Below, piece by piece: positions 55,606-64,000 of a stretch of DNA of 64,000 nt. The stretch covers positions 1-64,000 of the forward strand of contig MESQ01000022.1 in the NCBI GenBank assembly GCA_001771065.1, in the 5' to 3' direction. Source of the DNA: Burkholderiales bacterium RIFOXYD12_FULL_59_19 (GTDB taxonomy: Bacteria > Pseudomonadota > Gammaproteobacteria > Burkholderiales > Burkholderiaceae_C). The notes under the pieces are model-generated. The model ran no database searches, was not told the origin of the DNA, and saw only the letters and a list, made by a program, of their open reading frames with translations. Each line of letters opens with the position of its first letter. Positions within the stretch are counted from its first letter, which is position 1. Made by a program: the position numbers and the translations under genes.

Positions 55606-56787
55606 ATGGCAGAGCAAATTGTGATCGTAGGCGCAGCCCGTACCCCGATGGGGGCGTTTCAGGGCGATTTTTCAACCCTGGCCGCGCATGATCTGGGCGG
55701 TGTCGCCATCCGCGCTGCGGTGCTGCGCGCGGGTATCAACCCCGAGCTGGTCAACGAGGTGATTTTTGGCAACTGCCTGATGGCCGGTCAGGGGCAGGCC
55801 CCGGCGCGCCAGGCTGCGCTCAAAGGCGGTTTGCCGATGAGTGCTGGCGCGGTCACGCTGTCCAAAATGTGTGGTTCGGCCATGCGCGCCGCCATGTTTG
55901 CCAACGACATGCTGGCCGCCGGCAGTGCCGACGTGCTGGTGGCCGGTGGCATGGAAAGCATGACCAACGCCCCTTATCTGCTGCTAAAAGGCCGTGGCGG
56001 TTACCGCATTGGTCATGACCGCATTTTTGACCACATGATGCTCGACGGCCTCGAAGACGCCTACGAGCCCGGTCGCTCCATGGGCACTTTTGGCGAAGAC
56101 TGCGCCGCCAAATACGGTTTTACCCGCGAACAGCAAGACGCCTTTGCCACCGCCAGCGTGCAGCGCGCCCAGGCTGCGACCAAGTCGGGCGCCTTTGCCT
56201 CTGAGATTGCGCCAGTCACCGTCAAGACTCGCACCGGGGAGAGTGTGATTGCGATTGACGAAGGCCCCGGCAAGGTCAAGCTCGACAAGATCAGCGCGCT
56301 CAAACCCGCGTTCAAGAAAGACGGCACCATCACGGCGGCCAGCAGTTCCAGCATCAACGACGGCGCCGCCGCGCTGGTCATGATGCGCGCCTCCACCGCC
56401 AGCCAGTTGGGTCTTAAACCGCTGGCGCGTGTGGTGGCCCATGCGGTACACGCGCAGGAACCCAACTGGTTTGCCACCGCACCCATCGGCTCGGTCAACA
56501 AGGTGCTGGCCAAGGCGGGTTGGGGCGTGAAAGACGTCGACCTGTGGGAAGTCAACGAGGCCTTTGCCGTGGTGCCGATGGCGTTGATGCACGAGCTGAA
56601 CCTGAGCCACGACATCGTGAATGTGAATGGCGGTGCCTGTGCCCTGGGTCACCCGATTGGTTGCAGCGGTGCCCGTATCATGGTGACCCTGATGTACGCG
56701 TTGCAGGCCCGTGGCCTGAAAAAAGGCGTGGCCAGCCTGTGCATCGGCGGCGGCGAGGCGACCGCCGTGGCGCTGGAAATGCTCTGA
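55606..56787 (+). CDS. Acetyl-CoA C-acyltransferase (thiolase)
   Basis: This is a 393-aa thiolase. The nucleophilic Cys is in LSKMCGSAMRAAM (residues about 85-97). VNEAFAVVPMALM (about 323-335) and NVNGGACALGHPIGCSGARI (about 346-365) supply the His. The last Cys is in CIGGGEATAVAL. It catalyses thiolytic cleavage (degradation) or condensation of acetyl-CoA units. AGGAG precedes the ATG, and a LiuR-type operator lies 40 bp upstream. It is followed by an acyl-CoA dehydrogenase in an operon. A phaA-type role is possible. Confidence 0.94.
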   Translation: MAEQIVIVGAARTPMGAFQGDFSTLAAHDLGGVAIRAAVLRAGINPELVNEVIFGNCLMAGQGQAPARQAALKGGLPMSAGAVTLSKMCGSAMRAAMFANDMLAAGSADVLVAGGMESMTNAPYLLLKGRGGYRIGHDRIFDHMMLDGLEDAYEPGRSMGTFGEDCAAKYGFTREQQDAFATASVQRAQAATKSGAFASEIAPVTVKTRTGESVIAIDEGPGKVKLDKISALKPAFKKDGTITAASSSSINDGAAALVMMRASTASQLGLKPLARVVAHAVHAQEPNWFATAPIGSVNKVLAKAGWGVKDVDLWEVNEAFAVVPMALMHELNLSHDIVNVNGGACALGHPIGCSGARIMVTLMYALQARGLKKGVASLCIGGGEATAVALEML

Positions 56788-56802
56788 ATGAAAGCCTGAA
56801 CC

Positions 56803-57930
56803 ATGTTGCTGACCCAAGACCAGGAGATGATCCGCGACGCGGTGCGCGACTTTGCCCAGGCTGAACTGTGGCCGAATGCGGCCAAATGGGACAAGGAGCA
56901 CCATTTTCCCAAGGTGGCGCACCAGGGTCTGGCGGCGCTGGGCGCCTACGGCATTTGTGTACCTGAAGAACTGGGCGGCGCGGGCCTGGACTACCTGACA
57001 CTGGCGTTGGTACTTGAAGAAATTGCGGCCGGTGACGGCGGCACCAGCACCGTGATCAGCGTGACCAATTGCCCGGTTAATGCCATTTTGATGCGTTACG
57101 GCAATCCGGCGCAGAAAAAGCAGTGGCTGATGCCCTTGGCGCAGGGCCGGATGCTGGGCGCCTTTTGCCTGACCGAACCGCATGTGGGCTCGGACGCCTC
57201 CAGCCTGCGCACCACGGCGGTCAAGGATGGCGACGGCTACGCCATCAATGGCGTCAAGCAGTTCATTACCAGCGGCAAAAACGGTGACGTGGCCATTGTG
57301 ATTGCGGTCACCGACAAGGGGGCGGGCAAAAAAGGCATGAGTGCCTTTTTGGTGCCGACCAATGCCCCGGGCTACACCGTGGCGCGGCTTGAAGACAAGC
57401 TGGGCCAGCATTCCAGCGACACCGCGCAGATCAACTTTGACAACTGCCGTATTCCCGCCGAGAACCTGATCGGCTCCGAGGGCCAGGGTTACGGCATTGC
57501 GTTGGGCGGACTGGAGGGTGGTCGTATTGGCATTGCCGCGCAAAGCGTGGGTATGGCGCGCAGCGCGTTCGAGGTGGCGTTGGCTTATGCGAAAGAGCGC
57601 CAGAGTTTCGGCACCGCCATTTTTAACCACCAGGCCGTGGGCTTTCGGCTGGCCGAGTGTGCCACCCAGCTGGAAGCGGCGCGGCAACTGATCTGGCACG
57701 CGGCGTCACTCAGGGATGCTGGCAAACCCTGTCTAAAAGAAGCCGCCATGGCCAAACTTTTTGCCAGTGAAATGGCAGAAAAAGTGTGCAGCGCCGCGAT
57801 CCAGACCCTGGGCGGCTACGGTGTGGTCAGCGACTTTCCGCTGGAGCGCATTTACCGCGACGTGCGTGTCTGCCAGATTTACGAAGGCACCTCCGACGTG
57901 CAGAAAATCATCATCCAGAGAAATCTCTAA
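56803..57930 (+). CDS. Acyl-CoA dehydrogenase
   Basis: This is a 375-aa FAD enzyme. It has LGGAGLDYLTLALVLEEIAAGD, CLTEPHVGSDASSLRTTAV (residues about 122-140), GVKQFITSGKNGDVAIVIAVTDK, and GRIGIAAQSVGMARSAFEVAL. The short-chain catalytic Glu position lies near the C-terminus in RIYRDVRVCQIYEGTSDVQ (IYEGTSD). It is 15 bp after the thiolase and probably co-transcribed and LiuR-regulated. It is likely active on short or branched acyl-CoA. Confidence 0.93.
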   Translation: MLLTQDQEMIRDAVRDFAQAELWPNAAKWDKEHHFPKVAHQGLAALGAYGICVPEELGGAGLDYLTLALVLEEIAAGDGGTSTVISVTNCPVNAILMRYGNPAQKKQWLMPLAQGRMLGAFCLTEPHVGSDASSLRTTAVKDGDGYAINGVKQFITSGKNGDVAIVIAVTDKGAGKKGMSAFLVPTNAPGYTVARLEDKLGQHSSDTAQINFDNCRIPAENLIGSEGQGYGIALGGLEGGRIGIAAQSVGMARSAFEVALAYAKERQSFGTAIFNHQAVGFRLAECATQLEAARQLIWHAASLRDAGKPCLKEAAMAKLFASEMAEKVCSAAIQTLGGYGVVSDFPLERIYRDVRVCQIYEGTSDVQKIIIQRNL

Positions 57931-57931
57931 T

Positions 57932-58099
57932 CAGTTGGGGTCAGAGCACGTCGCTGCGCGAGTGGTCTGACCCGCAAAGTATCAAATCAGTTGGGGTCAG
58001 AGCACGTCGCTGCGCGAGTGGTCTGACCCGCAAAGTATCAAATCAGTTGGGGGCAGAGCACGTCGCTGCGCGAGTGGTCTGACCCGCAAGGTATCAGAA
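57932..58099. repeat. Three tandem copies of a 56-bp hairpin repeat
   Basis: The units begin at 57932, 57988 and 58044 and are near-identical. Each contains GGGTCAGA ... TCTGACCC with inner CAC/GTG pairing. The third has GGGGGCAGAG in place of GGGGTCAGAG. They follow the acyl-CoA dehydrogenase stop. Related copies lie at 35545-35643. Confidence 0.92.
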
Positions 58100-58108
58100 G
58101 TACCTTCA

Positions 58109-58240
58109 GGCATGGTGATTAGGTCATGTGACCGGGCTTTGGGGTGAAAGGCGCGCGCAGAAAGCAGTTTGCGTACTTTTCAGCAGCTTCGCGCGTGATT
58201 TCGCCCCAAAACCGCACGCACATGACCCAGTCGCCGTGCC
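58109..58240. repeat. 132-bp palindromic element, copy 2
   Basis: Same length and orientation as the element at 41203-41334, with scattered substitutions. Both arms share GTCATGTG and TTTTGGGG-type blocks, and several differences from copy 1 keep the two arms matched. It sits 9 bp after the last 56-bp repeat. Confidence 0.85.
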
Positions 58241-58415
58241 GTGCGGTCAGGCCGTTTCCCAATGCCCGGTCTCCTGTTTTTGCCAGACACGTCCCAGCCA
58301 CTGGCCCAGTTATTGCGTCAGTGTGTTGCCGCACAGTTCTCTGACAGCACTGCCGCCTAAACTCGCCTGACTTGGGTCAAAGCCCGGCACCTTCATCTCT
58401 CATCTGGAGCACCTC
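58241..58415. other. Spacer before the transglutaminase-like gene
   Basis: With the two repeat elements this makes a 485-bp stretch without a gene. I see no promoter of note here. GGAG at 58406 serves as RBS of the next gene. Confidence 0.5.
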
Positions 58416-59285
58416 TTGATCAACCTGAACTACACAGCCGGTGATCCCGCGCATCAGAACCATGACACCAGGCTACGCCTTCGCGTCGGCTTTGAGATGG
58501 AATATGAATGCCCCGGACCGACACCGATGCTTTTGTCGCTCAACATCCACCATTCGCGGGCAAGCGATCTGGTGTGCCCGGACATTCTGGTGACCAGTCC
58601 GGCGGTGCCGATCAGCGCCTACCGCGACCTGTTTGGCAACTGGTGCAGCCGCATCGTCGCCCCGGCGGGCAGACTGGTGTTGCGCACCGATGCGCTGGTC
58701 AATGACAGCGGCCTGCCCGATGTGGTGGCGCCCTGGGTTGAGCAGACGCCGGTGGAGCACCTGCCCGAATCGGTGCTGGTGTATTTGCTGGGCAGCCGCT
58801 ACTGTGAGACCGATCAGCTTTCCAACATCGCCTGGCAGCAGTTTGGCGCCGGCCCTACTGGCTGGGCACGGGTGCAGGCGATTTGCGATTTTGTGCACCA
58901 ACGCATTGAATTTGGCTACCACCACGCCCGGCGCACGCGCACGGCCTGGGAAGCCTTTAACGAAGGCCAGGGCGTGTGCCGGGATTACGCCCACCTGGCC
59001 ATTACCCTGTGCCGCTGCATGAACATCCCGGCGCGTTATTGCACCGGCTACCTGGGTGACATTCGTATCCCGCCGATTCCAGGCCCGATGGACTTTGCCG
59101 GCTGGTTTGAAGCTTTTCTGGGAGACCGCTGGTACACCTTTGATGCGCGCAACAACACACCGCGTATTGGCCGTGTGTTGATGGCCCGCGGCCGCGATGC
59201 CTGCGACGTGGCGCTGACCAGCACTTTTGGGCCCAACACGTTGCGGCGCTTCACGGTCTGGGCGGACGAAGTTGCCATGAGCTGA
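58416..59285 (+). CDS. Transglutaminase-like cysteine protease-fold protein
   Basis: This is 289 aa starting at a TTG with GGAG 6 nt upstream. The N-terminal half has an Ig-like/beta-rich bacterial transglutaminase N-domain. The catalytic triad region is NEGQGVCRDYAHLAITLCRCM (Cys, residues about 187-207), GWFEAFLGDRWYTFDARNNTP (His replaced by Glu/Phe context; Asp in FDARNN) and YCTGYLGD. Transglutaminase-like domains of this kind occur in cytoplasmic or secreted proteases and amidases. No signal peptide is visible. The substrate is unknown. Confidence 0.8.
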   Translation: MINLNYTAGDPAHQNHDTRLRLRVGFEMEYECPGPTPMLLSLNIHHSRASDLVCPDILVTSPAVPISAYRDLFGNWCSRIVAPAGRLVLRTDALVNDSGLPDVVAPWVEQTPVEHLPESVLVYLLGSRYCETDQLSNIAWQQFGAGPTGWARVQAICDFVHQRIEFGYHHARRTRTAWEAFNEGQGVCRDYAHLAITLCRCMNIPARYCTGYLGDIRIPPIPGPMDFAGWFEAFLGDRWYTFDARNNTPRIGRVLMARGRDACDVALTSTFGPNTLRRFTVWADEVAMS

Positions 59286-59309
59286 TGGCTAGGTGGTTGA
59301 AATGTGCGT

Positions 59310-60152
59310 ATGCACACCAGACACATCACTTCGCAACTTGTTGCAGCTTTGGCCGACACGCCTGTTGTCGTCATCAACGGTGCGCGCCAAAGCGGCAAAA
59401 GCACCTTGGTTCAAATGCTGGCGCGAGCCGATCCGGAGCCGCGCAGATACCTCACGCTGGACGACCCCGTGGTGCTGAAGGCAGCCAGGTCAGACCCGGC
59501 GGGGTTCATCAATGGGCTACAGGGCCAGGTCACATTGGATGAGGTGCAGCGCGCCCCCGAGCTTTTTTTGCCCATCAAGGCGGCCGTAGATCGAAACCGC
59601 CAGCCGGGACGTTTCCTGTTGACGGGCTCAGCCGATGTGATGTTGTGTTACTTTGCCTTGCTCGAAATGCTGTTTTTGGTGGTGCGGCTGCCGTCTTGGG
59701 AACGCAACCCGGGAAAACGGCTGGTTAAAGCGCCCACGGTGTTTCTGCCTGACAGCGGCATGTTGTGTTACTTCCTTGCTGCTACGGCCGAAAGTCTGGC
59801 GGCTAGGCCGGGTTTGCCAGGTGGCATAGTGGAAACATGGGTTCTGAGTGAGTGACTTAAACATGTTGCGTTTTCATCGCTGCGCCTGTCACTGTGGCAT
59901 TACCGAACGCAAACCAATATCGAGGTCGACTTTGTGCTGGAAAATCGTTTGGGCCAGATTACCGGCATTGAAGTGAAGGCCAGTGCCACCGTGGATGGCA
60001 AAGACTTCAAGGGCTTGCGCCATTTGCAGGAAACAGAAAGCGCGCTATTTCAGCGTGGCATTGTGTTGTATGCCGGGCGCGAGGTGGTGCCGTTTGGAGA
60101 CAATCTGTGGGCGCTACCGCTGTCGCTTTGGTGGGCGCCGCAGCGCCAGTAA
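59310..60152 (+). pseudogene. Broken DUF4143 AAA-family ATPase
   Basis: The reading frame is a single one from ATG 59310 (59304 GTG possible) to 60152 but contains an in-frame TGA (59853-59855) between ETWVLSE and LKHVAFSS. The N-part has a Walker A (GARQSGKST) and a Walker B (VTLDEVQ). The tail, GIEVKASATVDGKDF and WALPLS, is that of DUF4143. About 100-130 residues between the ATPase core (GSADVM) and the DUF4143 part (LLEMLFLVVRLPSWERN) are missing. The total of 280 codons is well short of the family's usual 380-420. The words ATGTTGTGTTACTT occur on both sides of the gap (59639 and 59760). Confidence 0.85.
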
Positions 60153-60200
60153 GTAGCGCACCGCGCTCCGTTATGATGCCTGGAAAACAAGGCACCCTTT

Positions 60201-61589
60201 ATGCGTATCATCATTCTGGGAGCTGGGCGGGTTGGCGAAAGTGTGGCCGAAAGCCTGGTTTCCGAGCAAAACGACATTACCCTGGTTGACCCTGACCCCG
60301 AGCTGCTGCGCGACCTGGAAGACCGGCTGGACTTGCGTGGTGTGCCGGGCAATGGCATCCAGCCGTCGGTGCTGCGCCGCGCCGGTGCCGAGGACGCCGA
60401 TCTTTTTGTGGCTTGCGCCGCACTCGACGAAACCAATTTGACCGCCTGCAAGGTGGCGCACGACGTGTTTGGCATCCCCATTACCGTGGCGCGCCTGCGC
60501 TCACCCGAGTTTATTGAGGGTGATGCCTTGCTGGGCAAGACCGGCTTTGGCGTGACCCATGTGATTTGCCCCGAAGAGTCGGTGATGCATTACATCCACA
60601 AACTCATCGACTACCCCGAAGCACTGCAGGTGCTCGAATTTTCGCGCAGCCGGGCGCACCTGATCGCCATGCGTGCCGCGCAAGGCAGTGCCCTGGTCAA
60701 CCACACCATTGGTGAATTCCGCCATCTGTTTCCCTGGGCCGAGATGCGTGTGGTGGCGGTGTACCGGCAGGACGCTGAAGTGCCGGTGGCGCCCGATACC
60801 CGCGTGCTGGCGGGTGACGAGGTCTTTGTGCTGGCCGACAAGGAAAAAATCCGGGATGTGCTGCGCGCCATCCACAACCACGACCAGCCGGTGCGTCGCG
60901 TCATGATTGCGGGCGGCGGCAAGGTGGGGCTGCGGCTGGCGCGTAGTCTGGTGGGTCAGTGTCAGGTCAAGATCATTGAACGCGACCACAAGCGTTGCAC
61001 CTACCTGGCGGGGGAGCTGCCGTCTGACATGTTGGTGCTCGAAGGCGACTCGGCCGACGAAAACCTGCTGCTTGACGAGGGCGTGGGACAAATGGATTTG
61101 TTTATCTCGCTGACCAACGACGATGAAGACAACATTCTGTCGGCCATGCTGGCCAAGCGGCTCGGTGCCAAGCGGGTGATTGCCTTGATCAACCGGCGCA
61201 TTTATGCCGAGATGATGCAGGGCAGCACCATTGACATTGCCATTTCTCCGGCGCAAACCGTGATTGGTGAACTGCTGGTGCATGTGCGCCGCGGTGCGCT
61301 GGCAGCGGTGCACAGCTTGCGCCGCGGCGAGGCCGAGGCGCTGGAAGGCGTGGCACGGGGCGACGCCAAGTCGTCCCAGTTGGTGGGGCGGCGTATTGAG
61401 CAGGTCAAGCTGCCTGATGGGGCCCGCTTTGGTGTGATTGTGCGCGGCGACGGGCACAATTGTGAGGTGTTGATGCCGCACCACGACCTGGTGATCCAGG
61501 AGGCAGACCACATCATCATCTTCATCCCCAACAAACGTTTGCTCAAGCCGGTGGAAAAATTGTTTCAGGTGAGCGCCAGCTTTTTTTAG
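60201..61589 (+). CDS. trkA: Trk potassium uptake regulator TrkA
   Basis: This is 462 aa with two repeated RCK halves. Each has a Rossmann NAD(H) site (IIILGAGRVGESVAESL at residue 3; IAGGGKVGLRLARSLVG at about 235) followed by an RCK_C domain (to about 230 and 375-460). It binds the cytoplasmic face of TrkH and gates K+ uptake in response to NAD(H)/ATP. trkH follows after 3 nt. Confidence 0.97.
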   Translation: MRIIILGAGRVGESVAESLVSEQNDITLVDPDPELLRDLEDRLDLRGVPGNGIQPSVLRRAGAEDADLFVACAALDETNLTACKVAHDVFGIPITVARLRSPEFIEGDALLGKTGFGVTHVICPEESVMHYIHKLIDYPEALQVLEFSRSRAHLIAMRAAQGSALVNHTIGEFRHLFPWAEMRVVAVYRQDAEVPVAPDTRVLAGDEVFVLADKEKIRDVLRAIHNHDQPVRRVMIAGGGKVGLRLARSLVGQCQVKIIERDHKRCTYLAGELPSDMLVLEGDSADENLLLDEGVGQMDLFISLTNDDEDNILSAMLAKRLGAKRVIALINRRIYAEMMQGSTIDIAISPAQTVIGELLVHVRRGALAAVHSLRRGEAEALEGVARGDAKSSQLVGRRIEQVKLPDGARFGVIVRGDGHNCEVLMPHHDLVIQEADHIIIFIPNKRLLKPVEKLFQVSASFF

Positions 61590-61592
61590 GCC

Positions 61593-63053
61593 ATGTCCAG
61601 TCTGGCGCCTGTTTTCAACATCCTGGCCCGCATCATGGTGGGTTATGCCGCGCTGCTTTTGGTGCCCATGGCCTGGGCTTGGCAGCTTGACGCGCCGGCG
61701 ATGGTCGATGTCTGGTTGTACAGCATGGCTATCACGCTGGTTCTGGGCCTGACACTGTGGTTGCTCACCAGCCGTTTTCACCGGGAGCTGATGCCACGCG
61801 ATGGTTTTTTGCTGGTCAATCTGGTCTGGACGGTGCTGCCCGCCTGCTCGGCAATACCCCTGGTGCTGGCCATTGACGGCCTGAGCTGGACCGATGCTTA
61901 TTTTGAAACCATGAGCGGCCTCACCGCCACCGGCTCCACCGTGATTTCGGGGCTGGATGCCTTGCCGGTGTCGGTCAATGTGTGGCGCTGTTTTCTGCAG
62001 TTGATCGGCGGCCTGGGGGTGATCCTGCTGGTGGTGGCGGTGCTGCCGCTGCTGGGTTTGGGGGGGGTGCAGCTTTATAAGGCGGAAACGCCAGGCCCCA
62101 TGAAAGACGCGCGCCTGACGCCGCGTATTGCTGAAACCGCACGGGGTTTGTGGAGCGTGTATTTTGTGTTCTCCACGGTCTGTATGCTCGCCTACCACCA
62201 GGCGGGCATGAGCTGGGCCGACGCCTTTATGCACATGTGCAGCACCATGGGTCTGGGTGGGTTTTCGTCGCATGATGCCAGTTTTGGATTCTGGAACTCG
62301 CGTGACATCGAGCTGGTGGCGATCTTTTTCATGGCGCTGTCAGGCATCAGCTTTGCGCGTTATTTTATTGTCTGGCGGTCGCGCTCGTTCCGGTCGATGT
62401 GGCGCGACACCGAGGTACGCGCCTATGTGTTTGTGCTGCTTGGTTCAGCCCTGGGCCTGGCGGCCTTGCTGTTGTTTCATGGCAGTGTCGAGCAGCCGCT
62501 GGTGGCCCTGCGCACCGCTGCTTTCCATGTGGTGTCGATCGCCACCACCACCGGTTATGCCGCGACCGATTTCAGTCTCTGGCCCGTATTTGCACCGGTC
62601 TGGATGATGTTTTTGGGCACTTTTGTGTCGTGTGCGGGTTCCACCGGGGGCGGCATCAAGATGGTGCGTATGGTGCTGCTCATCAAGCAGTCGCGCCGCG
62701 AGCTGGTGCGCGCTATCCACCCGCGGGTGGTGAACCCGGTGACGCTGGGGCACACCACCATTCCCGCGACCATGATTGCTGCTGTTATGGCCTACATGCT
62801 CATTTACGGGGCCAGCACGATTGGCTTGACCATGCTGATGTTGCTCACCGGGTTGGACATCACTACAGCGTTTTTTGCCATCGTTGCGACCATGAACAAT
62901 ATTGGAATTGGCTTGGGCGACGTGGGGCCGGCTGCCAATTTTGGCGTGCTCACTGATTTTCAGACTTGGATTTGTGTTGTGTCCATGTTGCTGGGACGCC
63001 TCGAGTTGTTGGCAGTTATCGTGTTGTTTGTCCCTCAGTTCTGGCGCAAGTAA
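61593..63053 (+). CDS. trkH: Trk potassium transporter membrane subunit TrkH/TrkG
   Basis: This is 486 aa with about ten membrane helices and four pore-loop-like selectivity sequences: TMSGLTATGSTVISGL, CSTMGLGGFSSHD, ATTTGYAATDFSLWP and ATMNNIGIGLGDVGP. The Gly residues expected of a K+ filter are kept. With TrkA it forms the low-affinity Trk K+ uptake system driven by the membrane potential. Confidence 0.96.
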   Translation: MSSLAPVFNILARIMVGYAALLLVPMAWAWQLDAPAMVDVWLYSMAITLVLGLTLWLLTSRFHRELMPRDGFLLVNLVWTVLPACSAIPLVLAIDGLSWTDAYFETMSGLTATGSTVISGLDALPVSVNVWRCFLQLIGGLGVILLVVAVLPLLGLGGVQLYKAETPGPMKDARLTPRIAETARGLWSVYFVFSTVCMLAYHQAGMSWADAFMHMCSTMGLGGFSSHDASFGFWNSRDIELVAIFFMALSGISFARYFIVWRSRSFRSMWRDTEVRAYVFVLLGSALGLAALLLFHGSVEQPLVALRTAAFHVVSIATTTGYAATDFSLWPVFAPVWMMFLGTFVSCAGSTGGGIKMVRMVLLIKQSRRELVRAIHPRVVNPVTLGHTTIPATMIAAVMAYMLIYGASTIGLTMLMLLTGLDITTAFFAIVATMNNIGIGLGDVGPAANFGVLTDFQTWICVVSMLLGRLELLAVIVLFVPQFWRK

Positions 63054-63087
63054 AGTAAGCACTTATTTTTCTAACAGGAGACTCCTC

Positions 63088-63516
63088 ATGCCGATCACCA
63101 AAGGCTACCAACAACTCGTGGCCGAGGCCATGGCCCAGGTTAAAACCTACTCGGTTGAAGACGTCAAGGCGCGTCTGGACGATCCCCACGTGCAAGTGGT
63201 TGACATTCGTGACGTGCGCGAGCTTGAGCGTGAGGGCACAGTGCCCGGTTGCATCAATGCGCCGCGCGGCATGCTGGAATTTTGGGTGGACCCGGCGTCG
63301 CCCTATTACAAGCCGGTTTTTGGTGATGAGTCCAAGGAGTACATTTTGTTTTGTGGTGCCGGCTGGCGCAGCGCGCTGGCCACCCAGGCCTTGCAAAACA
63401 TGGGGATGACCAACGTGGCGCACATCGACGGCGGTTTTACCGAGTGGGTCAAGCAGGGGGCACCGGTGGAAACCATGGCGCAACACAAGGCGCGCCGTCA
63501 CGACAAGGCCGCCTGA
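63088..63516 (+). CDS. Single-domain rhodanese-like sulfurtransferase
   Basis: This is 142 aa from ATG 63088 with AGGAG 9 nt upstream; the track ORF starts inside trkH. It is a rhodanese fold with the active Cys in ILFCGAGWRSALAT (residues about 90-103), preceded by VDIRDVRELEREGTVPG (about 42-58). The loop after Cys (GAGWR) suggests transfer of sulfane sulfur, detoxification of cyanide or a redox role. It is close behind trkH but has its own RBS. Confidence 0.9.
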   Translation: MPITKGYQQLVAEAMAQVKTYSVEDVKARLDDPHVQVVDIRDVRELEREGTVPGCINAPRGMLEFWVDPASPYYKPVFGDESKEYILFCGAGWRSALATQALQNMGMTNVAHIDGGFTEWVKQGAPVETMAQHKARRHDKAA

Positions 63517-63564
63517 TGTGCCCCAAAATGCCGACAAAAACAAGCCGTATCAAGATGAGGTGCC

Positions 63565-64000
63565 ATGAAATTTGAAGCAATTTTGTTCGACTGTGACGGT
63601 GTTCTGGTTGACAGTGAGCCCCTGACCAACCAGGTGCTGCGTGACATGCTCGAAGCGTCTGGCTGGTCCATGACGCTGGCCGAATGTATGGCCTACTTTG
63701 TGGGTAAAACCGTGCGTGAAGAACGTGCCGAGATCGAGGCACGCACCGGCCAGCCCTTGACGCAGGACTGGTTAAATGACTTTTACCAGCGGCGCAATCA
63801 GGCCCTCAGTGACGCCCTGACGGTGATCCCGGGCGCCAGGGCCGCGGTGCAGGCGGCGCATGATGCCACCCGGGGGCGTATTGCCTGCGCCTCGGGTGCT
63901 GACCGTTTCAAGGTGGAAATGCAGTTGCACAAGGTGGACTTGCTGGGTTTTTTTGTGGGGCGCGTTTTCAGCGGCCATGAAATGCCGCGCTCCAAACCCG
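63565..64000 (+). CDS. HAD-superfamily phosphatase, 5' part only
   Basis: The frame is open from ATG 63565 (GAGG 7 nt upstream) to the window edge and so is absent from the track; 145 codons are visible. It starts AILFDCDGVLVDSEPLTNQV (DxD motif), with a cap of four-helix type, then IACASGADRFKVEMQL (motif II) and FSGHEMPRSKP (motif III Lys), as in phosphoglycolate phosphatase/YieH-like phosphatases. The C-terminus with motif IV lies outside. Confidence 0.88.
   Translation, partial: MKFEAILFDCDGVLVDSEPLTNQVLRDMLEASGWSMTLAECMAYFVGKTVREERAEIEARTGQPLTQDWLNDFYQRRNQALSDALTVIPGARAAVQAAHDATRGRIACASGADRFKVEMQLHKVDLLGFFVGRVFSGHEMPRSKP

Noticed and set aside
55984-57699. 571-aa minus-strand ORF opposite thiolase and acyl-CoA dehydrogenase
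   Set aside because: Shadow of two strong genes; His/Gly-rich composition without domains.
57932-58099. Possible CRISPR array
   Set aside because: The three 56-bp units are contiguous identical copies without unique spacers, and no cas genes are present.
60501-62273. 590-aa minus-strand ORF opposite trkA and trkH
   Set aside because: Shadow; composition is Gln/His-rich and no motif is present.

Overview
The window looks like a chromosomal segment from a betaproteobacterium of the order Burkholderiales, most likely Comamonadaceae and Rhodoferax-like. This is inferred from the gene families and gene orders: two Burkholderiales-type porins ending in Phe, a lnt-glyQ-glyS-gmhB-plsC-YgjP block, aceK next to a beta-carbonic anhydrase, a LiuR regulator with isovaleryl-CoA dehydrogenase, and a five-gene NAD-linked [NiFe] hydrogenase set. 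No database search was possible. I saw no rRNA, tRNA, CRISPR array, intact insertion sequence or prophage.

Layout. 1-3221 is the 5' end of a huge ESPR-type autotransporter adhesin on the minus strand, running off the left edge. 3405-7588 holds two paralogous sensor kinases with periplasmic NMT1/THI5-like binding domains, on either side of an OmpR-family response regulator. 7715-9710 has a HAD hydrolase, a lipoprotein hydrolase and an outer-membrane protein. 9860-11983 is groES-groEL with a perfect CIRCE operator. 12076-15703 has a membrane-anchored phosphoesterase-like protein, a CopD-like protein and an MFS exporter. 15713-16434 is a decayed DUF1778/GNAT toxin-antitoxin locus. 16720-18882 holds two porins, followed by a BrnT/CopG toxin-antitoxin pair and an orphan antitoxin.

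20435-31634 is an anaerobic and redox block. It has a hemerythrin, an FNR-type box, a 2-oxoacid:acceptor oxidoreductase operon with its own flavin/Fe-S reductase (korC-like, korA, korB), a CBS protein, and the convergent hoxFUYHW operon for an NAD-reducing hydrogenase with a candidate sigma-54 promoter. H2 oxidation, NAD(P)H, ferredoxin and 2-oxoacid carboxylation or decarboxylation could all meet here.

31635-46869 is mostly housekeeping: coq7, osmC, ilvA, a 5'-nucleotidase, corC-lnt, glyQS, gmhB, plsC and a YgjP-type protease. 46927-57930 holds leucine/fatty-acid oxidation genes (liuR, isovaleryl-CoA dehydrogenase, thiolase, acyl-CoA dehydrogenase) with two matching LiuR-type palindromes. 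Interspersed are carbonic anhydrase, aceK, a MocR-type regulator with a divergent DUF2917 gene, and thiC behind a TPP riboswitch. 58416-64000 has a transglutaminase-like protein, a broken DUF4143 ATPase, trkA-trkH for K+ uptake, a rhodanese and a truncated HAD phosphatase.

Intergenic DNA is rich in palindromic repeats: a 56-bp tandem hairpin repeat at two loci, a 132-bp imperfect palindrome present twice, paired 18-bp palindromes inside the hox operon, and a long palindrome upstream of glyQ. The ORF track lists only ORFs with both ends inside the window, so the two genes cut by the edges are absent from it. Several track starts (TTG/GTG) were moved to starts with better ribosome-binding sites.
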